A program made the translations under genes and the position numbers. The notes under the pieces were generated by a model. The model saw only the letters and a program-made list of their open reading frames with translations, was not told the DNA's origin and searched no databases. Of a stretch of 64,000 nt of DNA, positions 41,790 to 54,634 are shown in pieces. The stretch is from Plazaster borealis. Its lineage: Eukaryota > Echinodermata > Asteroidea > Forcipulatida > Labidiasteridae. The stretch spans positions 4,433,127-4,497,126 of the forward strand of contig CM037464.1 in the NCBI GenBank assembly GCA_021014325.1, read 5' to 3'. The stretch's first letter is position 1; each line of letters opens with the position of its first letter.

Positions 41790-44741
41790 CAGATACGTAG
41801 TAGGCAGATACAGATACTACGTATCTATCGACCGATAGATGCGCAGCATCGGTATCTGCCAGTATCTGCTAGTGCCTGCCAGTGCTCGCGCGGCTATCGA
41901 AGTATTGCTACGCCACCTACTCGACTGGCAGATACCGATGCTGCGCATCTATCGGTGCCTGCCAGTATCGGTGCCAGTATCGGTGCCAGTATCGGTGCCA
42001 GTATCGACTACGTGCCAGTATCGACTACATGCCAGTATCGTCTACGTGCCAGTATCGGTGCCAGTATCGGTGCCAGTATCGACTACGTGCCAGTATCGAC
42101 TACGTGCCAGTATCGTCTACGTGCCAGTATCGACTACGTGCCAGTATCGACTAAGTGCCAGTATCGGTGCCAGTATCGACTACGTGCCAGTATCGGTGCC
42201 AGTATCGACTACGTGCCAGTATCGGTGCCAGTATCGACTACGTGCCAGTATCGACAACGTGCCAGTATCGGTGCCAGTATCGACTACGTGCCAGTATCGG
42301 TGCCAGTATCGGTGCCAGTAGCGGTGCCAGTATCGACTACGTGCCAGTATCGGTGCCAGTATCAGTGCCAGTATCGACTACGTGCCAGTATCGGTGCCAG
42401 TATCGACTATGTGCCAGTATCGACTACGTGCCAGTATCGGTGCCAGTATCGACTACGTACCAGTATCGGTGCCAGTAGCGGTGCCAGTATCGACTACGTG
42501 CCAGTATCGACTACGTGCCAGTATCGGTGCCAGTATCGGTGCCAGTATCGACTACGTGCCAGTATCGCTGCCAGTATCGACTACGTGCCAGTATCAACTA
42601 CGTGCCAGTATCGGTGCCAGTATCGACTACGTACCAGTATCGGTGCCAGTATCGGTGCCAGTATCGACTACGTACCAGTATCGGTGCCAGTAGCGGTGCC
42701 AGTATCGACCACGTGCCAGTATCGACCACGCGCCAGTATCGACCACGTGCCAGTATCGGTGCCAGTATCCGTGCCAGTATCGACCACGTGCCAGTATCGC
42801 TGCCAGTATCGACCACGCGCCAGTATCTACTACGTGCCAGTATCGGTGCCAGTATCGACCACGCACCAGTATCGGGGCCAGTACCGACCACGTTCCAGTA
42901 TCGGTGCCAGTAGCGGTGCCAGTATCGACTACGTGCCAGTATCGGTGCCAGTATCGACTACGTGCCAGTACCGACTACGTGCCAGTATCGGTGCCAGTAG
43001 CGGTGCCAGTACCGACTACGTGCCAGTATCGACTACGTGCCAGTATCGACTACGTGCCAGTATCGACTACGTGCCAGTATCGGTGCCAGTATCGACTACG
43101 TGCCAGTATCGACTACGTGCCAGTATCGACTACGTGCCAGTATCGACTACGCGCCAGTATCGACCACGTGCCAGTATCGGTGCCAGTAGCGACTACATGC
43201 CAGTATCGACTACGTGCCAGTATCGACTGCATGCCAGTATCGGTGCCAGTATCGACTACGTGCCAGTATCGACTACGTGCCAGTATCGGGGCCAGTATCG
43301 GTGCCAGTACTGGTGCCAGTATCGACTACGTGCCAGTATCGACTACGTGCCAGTATCGACTACGTGCCAGTATCGGGGCCAGTATCGGTGCCAGTATCGA
43401 CTACGTGCCAGTATCGACTACGAGCCAGTATCGACTACGTGCCAGTATCGACTACGTGCCAGTATCGGTGCCAGTATTGGTGCCCGTATCGACTACGTGC
43501 CAGTATCGACTACGCGCCAGTATCGACCACGTGCCAGTATCGGTGCCAGTAGCGACTACATGCCAGTATCGACTACGTGCCAGTATCGACTGCATGCCAG
43601 TATCGGTGCCAGTATCGACTACGTGCCAGTATCGACTACGTGCCAGTATCGACTACGTGCCAGTATCGGGGCCAGTATCGGTGCCAGTATCGACTGCGTG
43701 CCAGTATCGACTACGTGCCAGTATCGACTACGTGCCAGTATCGACTACGTGCCAGTATCAGGGCCAGTATCGGTGCCAGTATCGACTGCGTGCCAGTATC
43801 GACTACGTGCCAGTATCGACTACGAGCCAGTATCGTCTACGTGCCAGTATCGACTACGTGCCAGTATCGGTGCCAGTATCGACTACGAGCCAGTATCGTC
43901 TACGTGCCAGTATCGACTACGAGCCAGTATCGACTACGTGCCAGTATCGACAACGTGCCAGTATCGGTGCCAGTATCGACTACGAGCCAGTATCGTCTAC
44001 GTGCCAGTATCGTCTACGCCCAACCCTATCGCCCCGCGCTACGCCCCGCGCTACACCACGCGCTACGCTAGATAGATATGTAGTATTGGTTTCGCCCACG
44101 CCCAGCCCACGCTACGTCCAACCAACGCCACGCCCAACCAGATACGGCACGTAGTGCCAGATACGTAGTATCGGTATCGGTATCGGCTACACCTACACTA
44201 GATATCCAATATTGTTTGTTGTTTGGTGCCCCGGTGGTTTCGTCGCCTTGGTTGTATTTGTAGCTAGAGTTGGGCAAAAAAAATATTTCTACCTTGTTTC
44301 GTGGTTGCCGAAAGTCCAGGTTGCTCCAGCGAAATCTAGACTCTAGTGCCCCACGCCCAACCGATACTGGCACCCCGTGCCTCTGCTACACCCAACCGAT
44401 ACTGGCACCCCCCGTGCCTCTGCTACACCCAACCGATACTGGCACCCCATACCTCTGCTAGGGCAAAAAAATATTTCTACCTTGTTTCGTGGTTGCCGAA
44501 AGTCCAGGTTGCTCCGGCGAAATCTAGACTCTAGTAAAACCTAATTTTCATATACGAAAATTTAGTAGAACCCCATGTGCTCTATTTGTATATATACCCC
44601 AACCCAAAAGTGGTCTAGAACCAGCAGCCCACCAAGAGAGCGGGGCGAGCCCTATCAAAAAAGCTGGGAGCAAACCCCATGTGCTCTATTTGTATATACC
44701 CCAAAGCAAGGTGGTCCAGAACCCCCATTGTTCCTACTACT
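41790..44741. repeat. Right long inverted repeat (about 2.95 kb)
   Basis: It is the inverse of the left arm: inner segment with AGTGCTCGCGCGGCTATCGA, then units CCAGTATCGACTACGTG (17 bp) and CCAGTATCGGTG (12 bp), a single GCGCTACGCCCCGCGCTACA cluster at about 44030, the GTGCCTCTGCTACACCCAACC minisatellite, the doubled GTTGCTCCGGCGAAATCTAG block and the tip. The units lack stop codons in all three plus frames, so the long ORFs here (up to 801 codons) mean nothing by themselves. Confidence 0.9.
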
Positions 44742-44746
44742 AGTTT
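44742..44746. other. Right target-site duplication of the 13.4-kb element
   Basis: AGTTT, followed by GGGCGTAACTCCAGCTC, which continues the host spacer as at 50656 onward. Confidence 0.85.
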
Positions 44747-46319
44747 GGGCGTAACTCCAGCTCAAAAGAAAGGAACGTGTGGTAAATGGTGCATGCTCGT
44801 ACAAGTGGTCGTTTAAGTTGAAGTGCGATGGCTCCATAATTTGGAAATCCTTTACATTCTTGTTTAAAAAGTGCACATTTTCACTTCATTTCTGGTGGAC
44901 TTTTAAATCTAAACATCAGTCCACCTATATACACTGACGTGGTGTCTACGGGATTGGGTATGGGATGGGGCTTAATTAATGTTAACGTTTTTCTAAAATT
45001 TGAATCAATTTGGCTGCCTCAAAAGCCTTCAGCTACAGTCTGTGGCAAGATGATTAGTATCAATAGTCGGGTAGGTTAATCCACTGTTGATGAACAATCA
45101 TTATGAAGTTGTCTTGATAAGACAGTCCCCAAGAACATATTGAGTACCCATTCAAGGACTATATGATGTATCGTCCTGGTGGGTGTATGGAGAGCCATCA
45201 ACCTCTGGTGGTAACTAGCTATCCTTGTTAAACTCACATTCAATTGGAGCTAAATGTTGTATATAATTTCAGCACAGTCTGTTTGTGCACTTTCTTGTTG
45301 TTTGTTATGTTGTCAATGTGTATGTATACGAACTTATAAACCTGGATACGGCCCAATTCCAAACCAATTCTCGTCTGACAGTACCAGAGTCTAATTGGAG
45401 ATCAATCACCCCCAGCTCTTACATACTCAATCTTCGTGTGGCCAAACATAGACAATATTCATTATAGTCGTGTCACTACAAAAAATATAGTTCATCTTTT
45501 TGAAATTTCATTCCGTTTAATTGAAAATATAAACAAATAACAAACAAACTTGATTACATTTAAATAATGCAGCCTATTCTACAGTTTTAACAAAAGCATT
45601 TTTAAAAGGGACAAAATGAGAAAATGGAACATTTGTGTATTTTTGTAATAACGTTTGCTGCATTATAAAATATTATTCTTTTTGAAGAACTAATCCCAGA
45701 TTAAAAACTGGTAAATATTTAATCTTATATCCTAATTTTTTAAATAGTTAATGGCCTGACGTTTCGACCCTGGCACAGTTTTTCTCAAAGGTTGATTGAA
45801 AACACAACACACAATACAAAATATGTCAGGTTTAAGATTTCAATAATTGCATTCCAGTAGTTACTTGTTTTTCTTTTTTATTCGACATCATCAGTTGTAT
45901 ACATATCTTGTTAATCCACCATTGGTTTTACTTTGAAGTGTCTCTAGAATGATGGTACTTATGAGACGGAAGATTGTAAGTATTTTTAAAATTATTTGTT
46001 TAAGGCTACTTATAGTTAAACAAAATATAATTGTGTGAGAGTAAGTTCAATATAATCCTCTACTTAACAATAAAAGTACTGTCCAACCAACATGATAACA
46101 TTTCATCACTTGAGGTTTTCCAGAAATAGAAAAACCGCCTTAACTTATCAAGGATTGTATGCACTTTATTACAATAAGGGCGATCAAAATAAATTATGTT
46201 GGGTTAAAGGCTATTTTCCCGACTTTAAAAGAATTTCAAACGGAAACTATAAATCTCTGGAATTGGTACTGGTATGACTTTAATTAGTGAGCGGCAACAT
46301 AGTGAGTGGTATGGAGTTC
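44747..46319. other. Spacer downstream of FREP-F, no gene seen
   Basis: It follows the paralogous spacer at 50656-52300 closely (TTCAATTGGAGCTAAATGTT, GACGTTTCGACCCTGGCACA). It is shorter by a deletion near 45680. Confidence 0.6.
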
Positions 46320-46865
46320 TTATTGTGGAGTGGGTCGTATTTTCATCTCTGTGGTTTTGAGTGAGTAAAGATACCCCTTCCAGTGATACCAACTGACTCC
46401 CACGGCATGTTGAGTCGTGGTCCCACGGAGATACTCCCCGTTAAGATCAGAATGGTGGCAGCTCAGACCGAACCACCAGGCGCCGTGGAATCTCTGGGCA
46501 CAGTTTTCGCGAGATCCATCGATGTCTCGGTCTTTTAGTAGAGAACTGATGGTTATTGTGGTAGCTCAGCGAGTCGCCTGAAACAAATAAAGGCGCTTTA
46601 ATTTTACAGGACGCGTGAGAAAAAGAACTTTCGGGGGATGGGGTTGATAAAGCTAATTCTTGTTCTAAAGTTCTACATTTTGTCTAATTTTCAACTTTAA
46701 CCTAGCAACAACCTTGAAATTATTATGGATTTAATAAAATTTACTTCGCAAGTAAGGATTGCTCTGAGTAGGAATTTTTTAAAGGTTTTAAGCCAACATT
46801 ATACTTGTATTTTTCTTGAAAACTAAAATTAAACGTTGCCCAATGTAAACCATCGAGGACATCAG

Positions 46866-46996
46866 GGCCCAATGTAATGGCACTGCTTACCAAATAATTC
46901 GGCGCTTATACGCGCATTGTAACGTGTGTATTTCTATGGGACGCAGCTGGGCGTAAGCGCAGAATTCCGCGGTAAGCAGAGCCATGAAATTGGGCC
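46866..46996. mobile_element. MITE family 3 relative with 3-bp duplication, in intron 3 of FREP-F
   Basis: GGCCCAATGT at the left and ATTGGGCC at the right, flanked by CAG on both sides. Sister introns read GGACATCAGAACCACC without the insert. Confidence 0.85.
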
Positions 46997-47837
46997 CAGA
47001 ACCATCGTCACCTCTTGGAATTCATTTTTATTTTTAAATATTGTTCAACACCGTGTAAAGATTACTAAAAACAAAAGACCCGTCAAAAGGGCAATTTTGT
47101 TGGCAAATGCGAAAATAAAAGTTCATGTTATTTCCTTTTCTCAATACATTTGCGGAAATGATACTGATTTATTACCTGCGGTTCCTGAGTAACTTCCCAA
47201 AGTCAGCGTGTAGTTGTCACTCACATCGGCGATGCTGAACGAGTCATAGACGGCATACCTGGATTCGTTTTCAAAGTCCGAGAGATCTATGTGGAGTTCG
47301 TAATCGCCCTGAGCGGTCAAACGGTGCAAATTGTCGTTACCGAGCCAAAACTCTCCCAAAGCCCCGGCTGTAGTTGGCAAAGTCCAAATAGAAATCAACA
47401 CTGCCGTCCTTCCGACGTTGAAAAACCTATCAAAGGAACGTGGAGTTTTTATTACCCTGGTCTTATTCGATTTGATTAAACTCCTTCTATATATTTAGCA
47501 GTAAGTACTCCCGTTCATTCACTTGCGTGTTATCTTACCGTCCATCCACCACCGTCTGTCTCCATATCACAATACACCTGGAAAGCCTCACCGGAGTCTA
47601 GGGGTCGAACCGTGTACACGCCACTCCTCGATACACCCCTCGCAAAAATCTCGGAACAATCCTTTGGAACTGTACACGTATGTAAAAACCAAAACATTAC
47701 TTTTGTTTTTGCATTTTTATCTGCCATTACTTAAACATTCTGTATGATTTCTTTTCTCCCAATTCTATGCACTGGAAGTCCAACAGTTACGGTAAATATT
47801 GCACATGAATTATTCCTAAGTTTATCATCAGAACTAC

Positions 47838-47990
47838 ACGTATCTAATAACTGCGGGATGTGAACCTGCGTTAACCAGTATTCTCTATCCCAAGCTACCA
47901 GACAAAATAACTCTCCACCCCAAGCAACCGGTATCTAATAACTGTGGGATGTGAACCTGTGACTTCAGGATTAACGTAATTAGATTCTCC
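47838..47990. repeat. Short minisatellite remnant in intron 1 of FREP-F
   Basis: Two units with TAATAACTG(C/T)GGGATGTGAA, same family as in FREP-A and FREP-B. Confidence 0.7.
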
Positions 47991-48767
47991 ACCACAAGCT
48001 ACCAGACGCCAGTATTTACATTTGATAAACCCACTTACGGGCTTCCGTCAATGAGGTTTTCTCCGTTGTGTTACTTGTATCAACCTCGTTCGTAGGAGAG
48101 GTATACTTAAATCTAATCAAGACAGAAGACTTCATGTCAATATGGATTTATGAAATACAAAACATTTCTGGCTGATTTCTTTAAATTTAATATATTTTTG
48201 AAAATTATCCAGAAGTCCTTCCGAGTAAAAGGTGGAATTATGGTAAATGGCTTATTTATTCTTATCATGCACAAATATTCTCCAGAAATTTAGAGGAGAA
48301 TGTTGACCTAGTTGCAGGTGATCTTGGTGATTCGGCAGGTAATCGAACGCTGCGACGATGACTGAAAATAAATTAAACTTACCACGAAGGAGTTCCACTA
48401 AGGCAGATACTGAGACTTGCAGCTCTTCCAACTGTCGCCTTAGACCCTGTACCTCATTGGAAACAATTTCTTGATTACCAGAGACTGTCTCTTGCAACTC
48501 TTCCACTTGACTTTTTGTGTCTTCTTGATTTATTGATACTATACGAAGTAATTCCTGGATGGTCGTAGAGTTGCAGCCGGTACCGGAGTTCACGGGAACG
48601 GAGCGTCCGCAAACGGGCGGGTTGATGGTGACGTGTGGCTGACACACACATCGTTCAGTGTCGCCTGTTGTATATGAGCCAATGCTATGCTCAGTTTGGG
48701 ATTTTGCTCTCATAGCAAACACGGCTATGAAGACCAACAAGGTCATTTTTAAACTTGCAGGTTCCAT

Positions 48768-51700
48768 TTTAAGGCAACCTGATAACTAATAACGTTATTT
48801 TGTAGGCAGTCTCGTACTTTCAGACAAGACGGATTATGGCATGCACTTCAAGGTACAATAACAAAAATGTTTGGCTCACAGTGAAACATTGATATATTTT
48901 CAAGTCAACTTCCTCTTTCCTCTTGCGCACAAACATATTTTGTTTCTTTGTCAAGCACTGGACCAAAACATATATGTCAAAACAACACTAATTAGTCATA
49001 CGAGACATGATTTTGACTAACTTACATCAAAATCATGTCTCGTATGACTAATTTGTGTTGTTTTGACTAATATATTTTTATAGAGTGTAGCAAGTATGAG
49101 GAAGTGCAGCGTATACCAAAAATCTACATCAGGTTGCTTTGAACTTTGAATACAATGGTAGGTAGCACCAATTGTACTCGCTCGGCTGAAATTTATATTA
49201 CCCTGCTATAAAAAAAATTAAATGAACATTATGGAGGTCGGATAATGGACATCTGCTTTTCAGCTTTTTAAACTTGCTTAGCACCGAAACTATTTATTCT
49301 GAGCAGAAATAATCACTAGCCACAATACAATGCCGTATATATTATACGCTGTATATACATCGTCAAGATGACTTACTGAAGACGATCGTAGGATACCGAT
49401 TGACGCGTTGAGTTATTATCACTGGCTCATGTTATTTTCAAGACACTAATGTTTGCCACAGTGCACTATTGAGACTGATAGGGTGGCCTTACAAGAATAA
49501 GGCAGTCAAGTTCCCCTTCCTCCATGGTTTGATATTGGTCACTTCATGCACATTGACAAAAAAGGGTTTGTGCATTAAAACGTCTGCAGAAGACATCAAG
49601 ATAATTATTATGAATTGAATTTTATGTTTGGGGTCATGCGTTAATAGTGAGTGATGGTGATCTGTTATCATCACATTGAGTTCTGTACTTCAAGCTGTGA
49701 AGAAACGTTGATGAGCTTTGGCCTTTATGTTGCATCCTATCTGGCTTAGAGGGATGCATTCGTAGAATGGTTGTATCCGGTTTAGGGGGGAATCATCTTC
49801 ACAGATAGGTGCAGGAGCAACCGTAAACTTGGTATACATGCATCTATTACTTTTGCTTCAAGCTCGACTCAGTAATCGCCAACAAATGGAAGTTCATGAT
49901 CATGCATGCGGGTGCTCAGTGTCTTTTCGAGACATCCGGGAACTTTAGCCTAGATTTCCTCAACTGTATTCGGATTCGACTTTGCCGGGTGTAATGATCT
50001 CAGATAACTGACTATGCAGGACGGTAATAACAAATAGGGATAACATGAACAGGTTTGAAAACTAAACTTTGAGGAGGTAGCTGTAGACTGAACCAGGGTT
50101 GTCCCCGAGACTGCAGATGTTTAGGTGTTCGGGCAACGCCCGGTACACCTAGGGGGTTTTGTATGGCTTTTTTTCTTTCTTTCGGTAAGCCTGTTGTTTT
50201 TTGTTGGCTTATTGTTTTATTATGTGTTATGGTGAAAAATTAGTTAAGTCCAACCTTTTAGTTTTGATCGAACACTCCATACAAACAACCTGTGAAATGT
50301 TTTGTCATAATTTAGTGGAAACAGTCAAACTGGCATACAATTAAGTAAATGATTTTGTTTCAGTTCACGTGTTTGTTTCGATTGCTGATGAAATCAAAGT
50401 AAAAAGGGGGCATACTTTGGAGGGTCTATTTTATGCATCTTTTGTTATTATTTTAACAGTGTCTCTAAAAACCATATTTCTCGAAGGAAGTGGTCATGGA
50501 AGTTACTTATCATTCACTGAGCTTTCATTTCAAACGGGTATATGTTTTTGTTTTGAATATGAATCTTCAGCGCTTTGTAAAATCAGCATTTATTGTCCCG
50601 TTGCCAATTACAGTTTGGGCATTGCCAGCTATACGCTTGGACGATTATCAAGTTTGGGCGTAACTGCAGCTCAATAGAAAGGAACGTGTGGTAAATGGTG
50701 CATGCTCGTACAAGTGGTCGTATAAGTTGAAGTGCGATGGCTCCATAATTTGGAAATACTTTACATTCTTGTTTAAAAAGTGCACATTTTCACTTCATTT
50801 CTGGTGGACTTTTAAATCTAAACATCAGTCCACATATACACTGACGTGGTGTCTACGGGATTGGGTAAGGAATGGGGCTTAATTAATGTTAACGTTTTTC
50901 TAAAATGTTTGAATCAATTGGGCTACCTCAAAAGCCTTCAGCTACAGTCTGTAGCAAGATGATTAGTATCAATAGTTGGGTAGGTTACTCCACTGTCGAT
51001 GAACAATCCTTATGAAGTTGTTTTGATAAGACAGTCCCCAAGAACATATCGAGTACCCATTCAAGGACTATATGATGTATCGTCCTGGTGGGTGTATTGC
51101 AGAACCATTAACCTCCTGTGGTGAATAGCTATCCTTGTTGAACTCACATTCAATTGGATCTAAATGTTGTATATAATGTCAGCACAGTCTGTTCGTGCAC
51201 TTCCTTGTTGTTTGTTATTTTTTCAATGTGTATGTATACGAACTAATAAACCCGGATCTGGCCCAATTCCAAACCAATTCTCGTCTGACAGTACCAGAGT
51301 CTAATTGGAGATTACCCCCAGCTCTTACATACTCAATCTTCGTGTGGCCAAACATGGACAATATTCATTTTAGTCGTGTCACTTCAAAAAATATAGTTCA
51401 TCTTTTTGAAATTTCATTCCGTTTAATTGAAAATATAAACAAATAACAAACAAACTTGATTACATTTAAATAATGCAGCCTATTCTACAGTTTTAACAAA
51501 AGCATTTTTAAAAGGGACAAAATGAGAAAATGGAACATTTGTGTATTTTTGTAATAACGTTTGCTGCATTATAAAATATTATTCTATAATATTATTGTAA
51601 AAAGTAGCTTATTTCTCGTATCAAAACTGCATTAGTAAGAGTAGAGTAATTAAAAAAGAAGAACAAATCCCAGATTAAATACTGGTATATATTTAGTCTT

Positions 51701-52303
51701 ATAACCTAATTTGTTAAATAGTTAATGGCCTGACGTTTCGACCCTGGCACAGTCTTTTTCAAAGGTTGATTGAAAACACAACACACAATACAAAATATGT
51801 CAGGTTTCAGATTTCAATAATAACATTTCAGTACTTTCTTGTTTTTCTGTGTTATTCGACATCATCAGTTTTATACATATCTCGTTAATCCACCATTGGT
51901 TTTACTTTGAAATGTCTCTAGAATGATGGCACTTATGAGACGGAAGATTGTAAGTATTTTTAAAATTATTTGTTTAAGGCTACTTATAATTAAACAAAAT
52001 ATAATTGTGTGAGAGTAAGTTCAATATAATCCTCTACTTAACAATAAAAGTACTGTCCAACCATCATGAGAACATTTCATGACTTGAGGTTATCCTGTTC
52101 TAGTGCAGAAATAGAAAATCCGCCAACAGTTATCAAGGATTGTATGCACTTTATTACAATAAGGGCGATCAAAATAATCTATGTTGAGTTAAAGGCTAAT
52201 TCCCAACTTTTAAAGAATTTCAAACGGAAACTATTTATCTCTAGGATTGGTACTGGTATGACTTTAATTAGTGAGCTGCAACATAGTGAGTGGTATGGTG
52301 TTA
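48768..52303. other. Spacer between FREP-F and FREP-G, no gene seen
   Basis: It carries the hairpin at 48976-49067 and the standard spacer blocks. It also holds the undisturbed version of the 13.4-kb element's target at 50648-50666. Confidence 0.6.
48976..49067. repeat. Long hairpin, 40-bp arms
   Basis: GTCAAAACAACACTAATTAG ... ATGATTTTGA then a 10-nt loop and the inverse arm, with one mismatch noticed (CACTAATTAG against CACAAATTAG). Confidence 0.88.
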
Positions 52304-52607
52304 TTATTGTGGAGTGGGTCGTATTTTCATCTCTGTGGTTTTGAGTGAGTAATAATCCCCCTTCCAGTATAACCAAATGACTCCCTGACCTGGATCAGGC
52401 GTGGTCCCACGGAGATACTCCCCGTTAAGATTAGTATAGTGGCATCTGTCGTACCACCATGCGCCGTGGTGTTTCTGGGCACAGTTCCTGACCCATGCAT
52501 CGTTGTCTCGGTCTTTAGTAGTGAACTGCTGGTTATTGTGCATGCTCAGCGAGTCGCCTGAAACAAAGAAAGATGCTTTAATTTTACAGGACTTTTTGGG
52601 AGGTTGT

Positions 52608-52978
52608 TTAAAGGCATCGTACACGTTTGGTAATTGTCAAAGACCAGTGTTCTCATTTGGTGTATCCCAACATATGCTTAAAATAACAATCCTGTGAAAA
52701 TTTGGGCTCAATTGGTCATCCAAGTTGCAAGAAAATGATGAAAGAAAAAACACTTTTGTTGTACAAATTTGTGTGCTTTCAGATAGGGATAAAAACTTCT
52801 TGCAAGAAGTTTTTATTATTTTAGTGAGAAATTACCTCTTTCTCAAAAAACTACGTTACTTTAGAGGCAGTCGTTTCTCACAATGTTTTATACTATCAAC
52901 AGCTCTCTCTCACTTGTTACCAAGTCAGTTTTTATGCTAATATATATTTTGAGTAATCAAACGTGTACGATGCCTTTA
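52608..52978. mobile_element. MITE family 1 copy in intron 3 of FREP-G
   Basis: TTAAAGGCATCGTACACGTT and the inverse CAAACGTGTACGATGCCTTTA. Confidence 0.85.
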
Positions 52979-53670
52979 TGCTAATTCTTGTTTTGAGGTA
53001 GGCCTATTACATTTAGCAACAACTATTGACACATTTATGGATTTAATATTTTCTTCTTCACAACTAAGAAATTCTCTGAGTAGGAAACTTGTTTAAGTTT
53101 TAAGTCCAATAGATCAACATCAAACAAAATCTGAATTTAAACATTGCCCAATGTAAACCATCGAGGACATCAAAACCACGTTCACGGCTTTGAATTCATT
53201 TTCTTTATATAAATTGTTTAACACCGTGTAAAGATTACTAAAAAACCAAAGACCCATTAAATAGGGGACTTTTTGGTAAATAGAAAAATACAAGTTCATT
53301 TTATTTCCTTTTCTCAATACATTTGCGGGAATGATACTGATTTATTACCTGCGGTTCCTGAGTAACTTCCCAAAGTCAGCCTGTAGTTGTCAGTCACATC
53401 GGCGATGCTAAACGAGTCATAGACGGCATACCTGGATCCGTGTTCGAAATCTGAAAGATCTATGTGGAGTTCGTAATCTCCCTGAGCGGTCAAACGGTGC
53501 AAGTTGTCGTTACCGAGCCAAAACTCTCCCTCTAGATTCCCAAAGCCCCGGCTGTAGTTGGCAAATAGAAATCAACACTACCGTCCTTCCGCCGCTGGAA
53601 TACCTATCAAAGGAACGTGTTGTTTTTAATACCCTGGTCTTCGTCAATTTCGTTAAACTCTTTCTGTATA

Positions 53671-54046
53671 TTAAAGGCATCGTACACGTTTGGTAATTGT
53701 CAAAGACCAGTGTTCTCACTTGGTGTATCCCAACATATGCATAATATAACAAGCCTGTGAAAATTTGGGCTCAATTGGTCATCGAAGTTGCAAGAAAATG
53801 ATGAAAGAAAAAACACCCTTGTTGTACAAATTTGTGTGCTTTCAGATAGGAATAAAAGGCTTCTAGCTAGAAGTCTTTTATTATTTTAGTGAGAAATGAC
53901 CTCTTTCTCAAAAACTACGTTACTTCAGAGGGAGTCGTTTCTCACAATGTTTTATACTACCAACAGCTCTCTGTTACTTGTTACCAAGTCAGTTTTCATG
54001 CTAATATATATTTTGAGTAATTACCAAACGTGTACGATGCCTTTAA
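53671..54046. mobile_element. MITE family 1 copy in intron 2 of FREP-G
   Basis: TTAAAGGCATCGTACACGTT and inverse AACGTGTACGATGCCTTTAA. This is the best-preserved pair of ends in the window, and the closest relative of the copy 1 kb away. Confidence 0.88.
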
Positions 54047-54634
54047 GCAATAAGTAGGCTACGCCTACTCTTATTCATTCACTTGCGTGTTATCTTACCG
54101 TCCATCCACCACCGTCTGTCTCCATATCACAATACACCTGGAAAGCCTCACCGGAGTCTAGAGGTTGAACCGTGTACACGCCACTCATCGATACACCACT
54201 CGCAAGAATCTCGGAACAATCCATTGGAAGTAAAACTGTACAAGTGAGTAACAACCAAAACATTGCTTTTTATTCACATTTCTGCAATTACTTTATTAAT
54301 TCTCATGATTTATTTCCTCCCAATACTTTGAAGGGAAATTCCAACAGGTAAATATTGCAGATGAATTACTCCAGAGTTCATTATTGGAACAACACCATAT
54401 TCCCTGAGTATATCTAATAACCGCGGAATATGAACCTGCGACTTAAGGATTGACGTTAAACGGTATTCTCCACCCCAAGCTGACAGACAGCTGTATTCAC
54501 AAATGATTATAAAGCCACAATACCCTTACCTGCTTCCGTCGTTGCAGTTTTCTCGGTTGCGTCAGCTGTACGAGGGGAGGTATCTTTAAATCAAATAAAG
54601 AAAGAGGACTTCACGTAAGTATGGCTTCAGGAAA

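Larger units (their letters stand above)
31336..44741. mobile_element. 13.4-kb GC-rich element with giant iteron-like inverted repeats and four genes
   Basis: It starts AGTAGTAGGAACAATGG and ends with the exact inverse. The first ~200 bp of each end match inversely apart from a few changes. The arms run to about 36330 and from about 41790. In the middle are a large split gene, a convergent small Cys-rich gene and a divergent pair of small paralogous genes. Composition differs sharply from the AT-rich flanks. The TSD and empty site show it inserted after the spacer duplicated. It matches no superfamily I can name: the TSD length, termini and proteins do not together fit hAT, Tc1, CACTA, Kolobok, Helitron or Polinton as I know them. 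Confidence 0.9.
46320..48767 (-). pseudogene. FREP-F: Cys-headed short FREP, two frameshifts
   Basis: Exons by homology: 48383-48767, 47539-47669, 47176-47426 and 46320-46577. Exon 1 (signal peptide ending FAMRAKSQ; head CVCQPHVTINPPVC, NSGTGCNSTTIQ; only two to three coiled-coil units) and exon 2 are open. Exon 3 lacks 11 nt found in every sister near 47354 (TCTAGATTCCC between short CTCCC repeats), which brings a TAA at 47337-47339. Exon 4 has one extra T in the run at 46533-46536, leading to TGA at 46447-46449. The head type is shared with FREP-A only. Confidence 0.85.

Noticed and set aside
31336..44741. Polinton/Maverick or Helitron
   Set aside because: The AG-starting ends and long inverted repeats made me consider Polinton, but no polymerase, integrase, capsid or protease gene is seen and the duplication is 5 bp. 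Helitrons lack inverted ends and target duplications.
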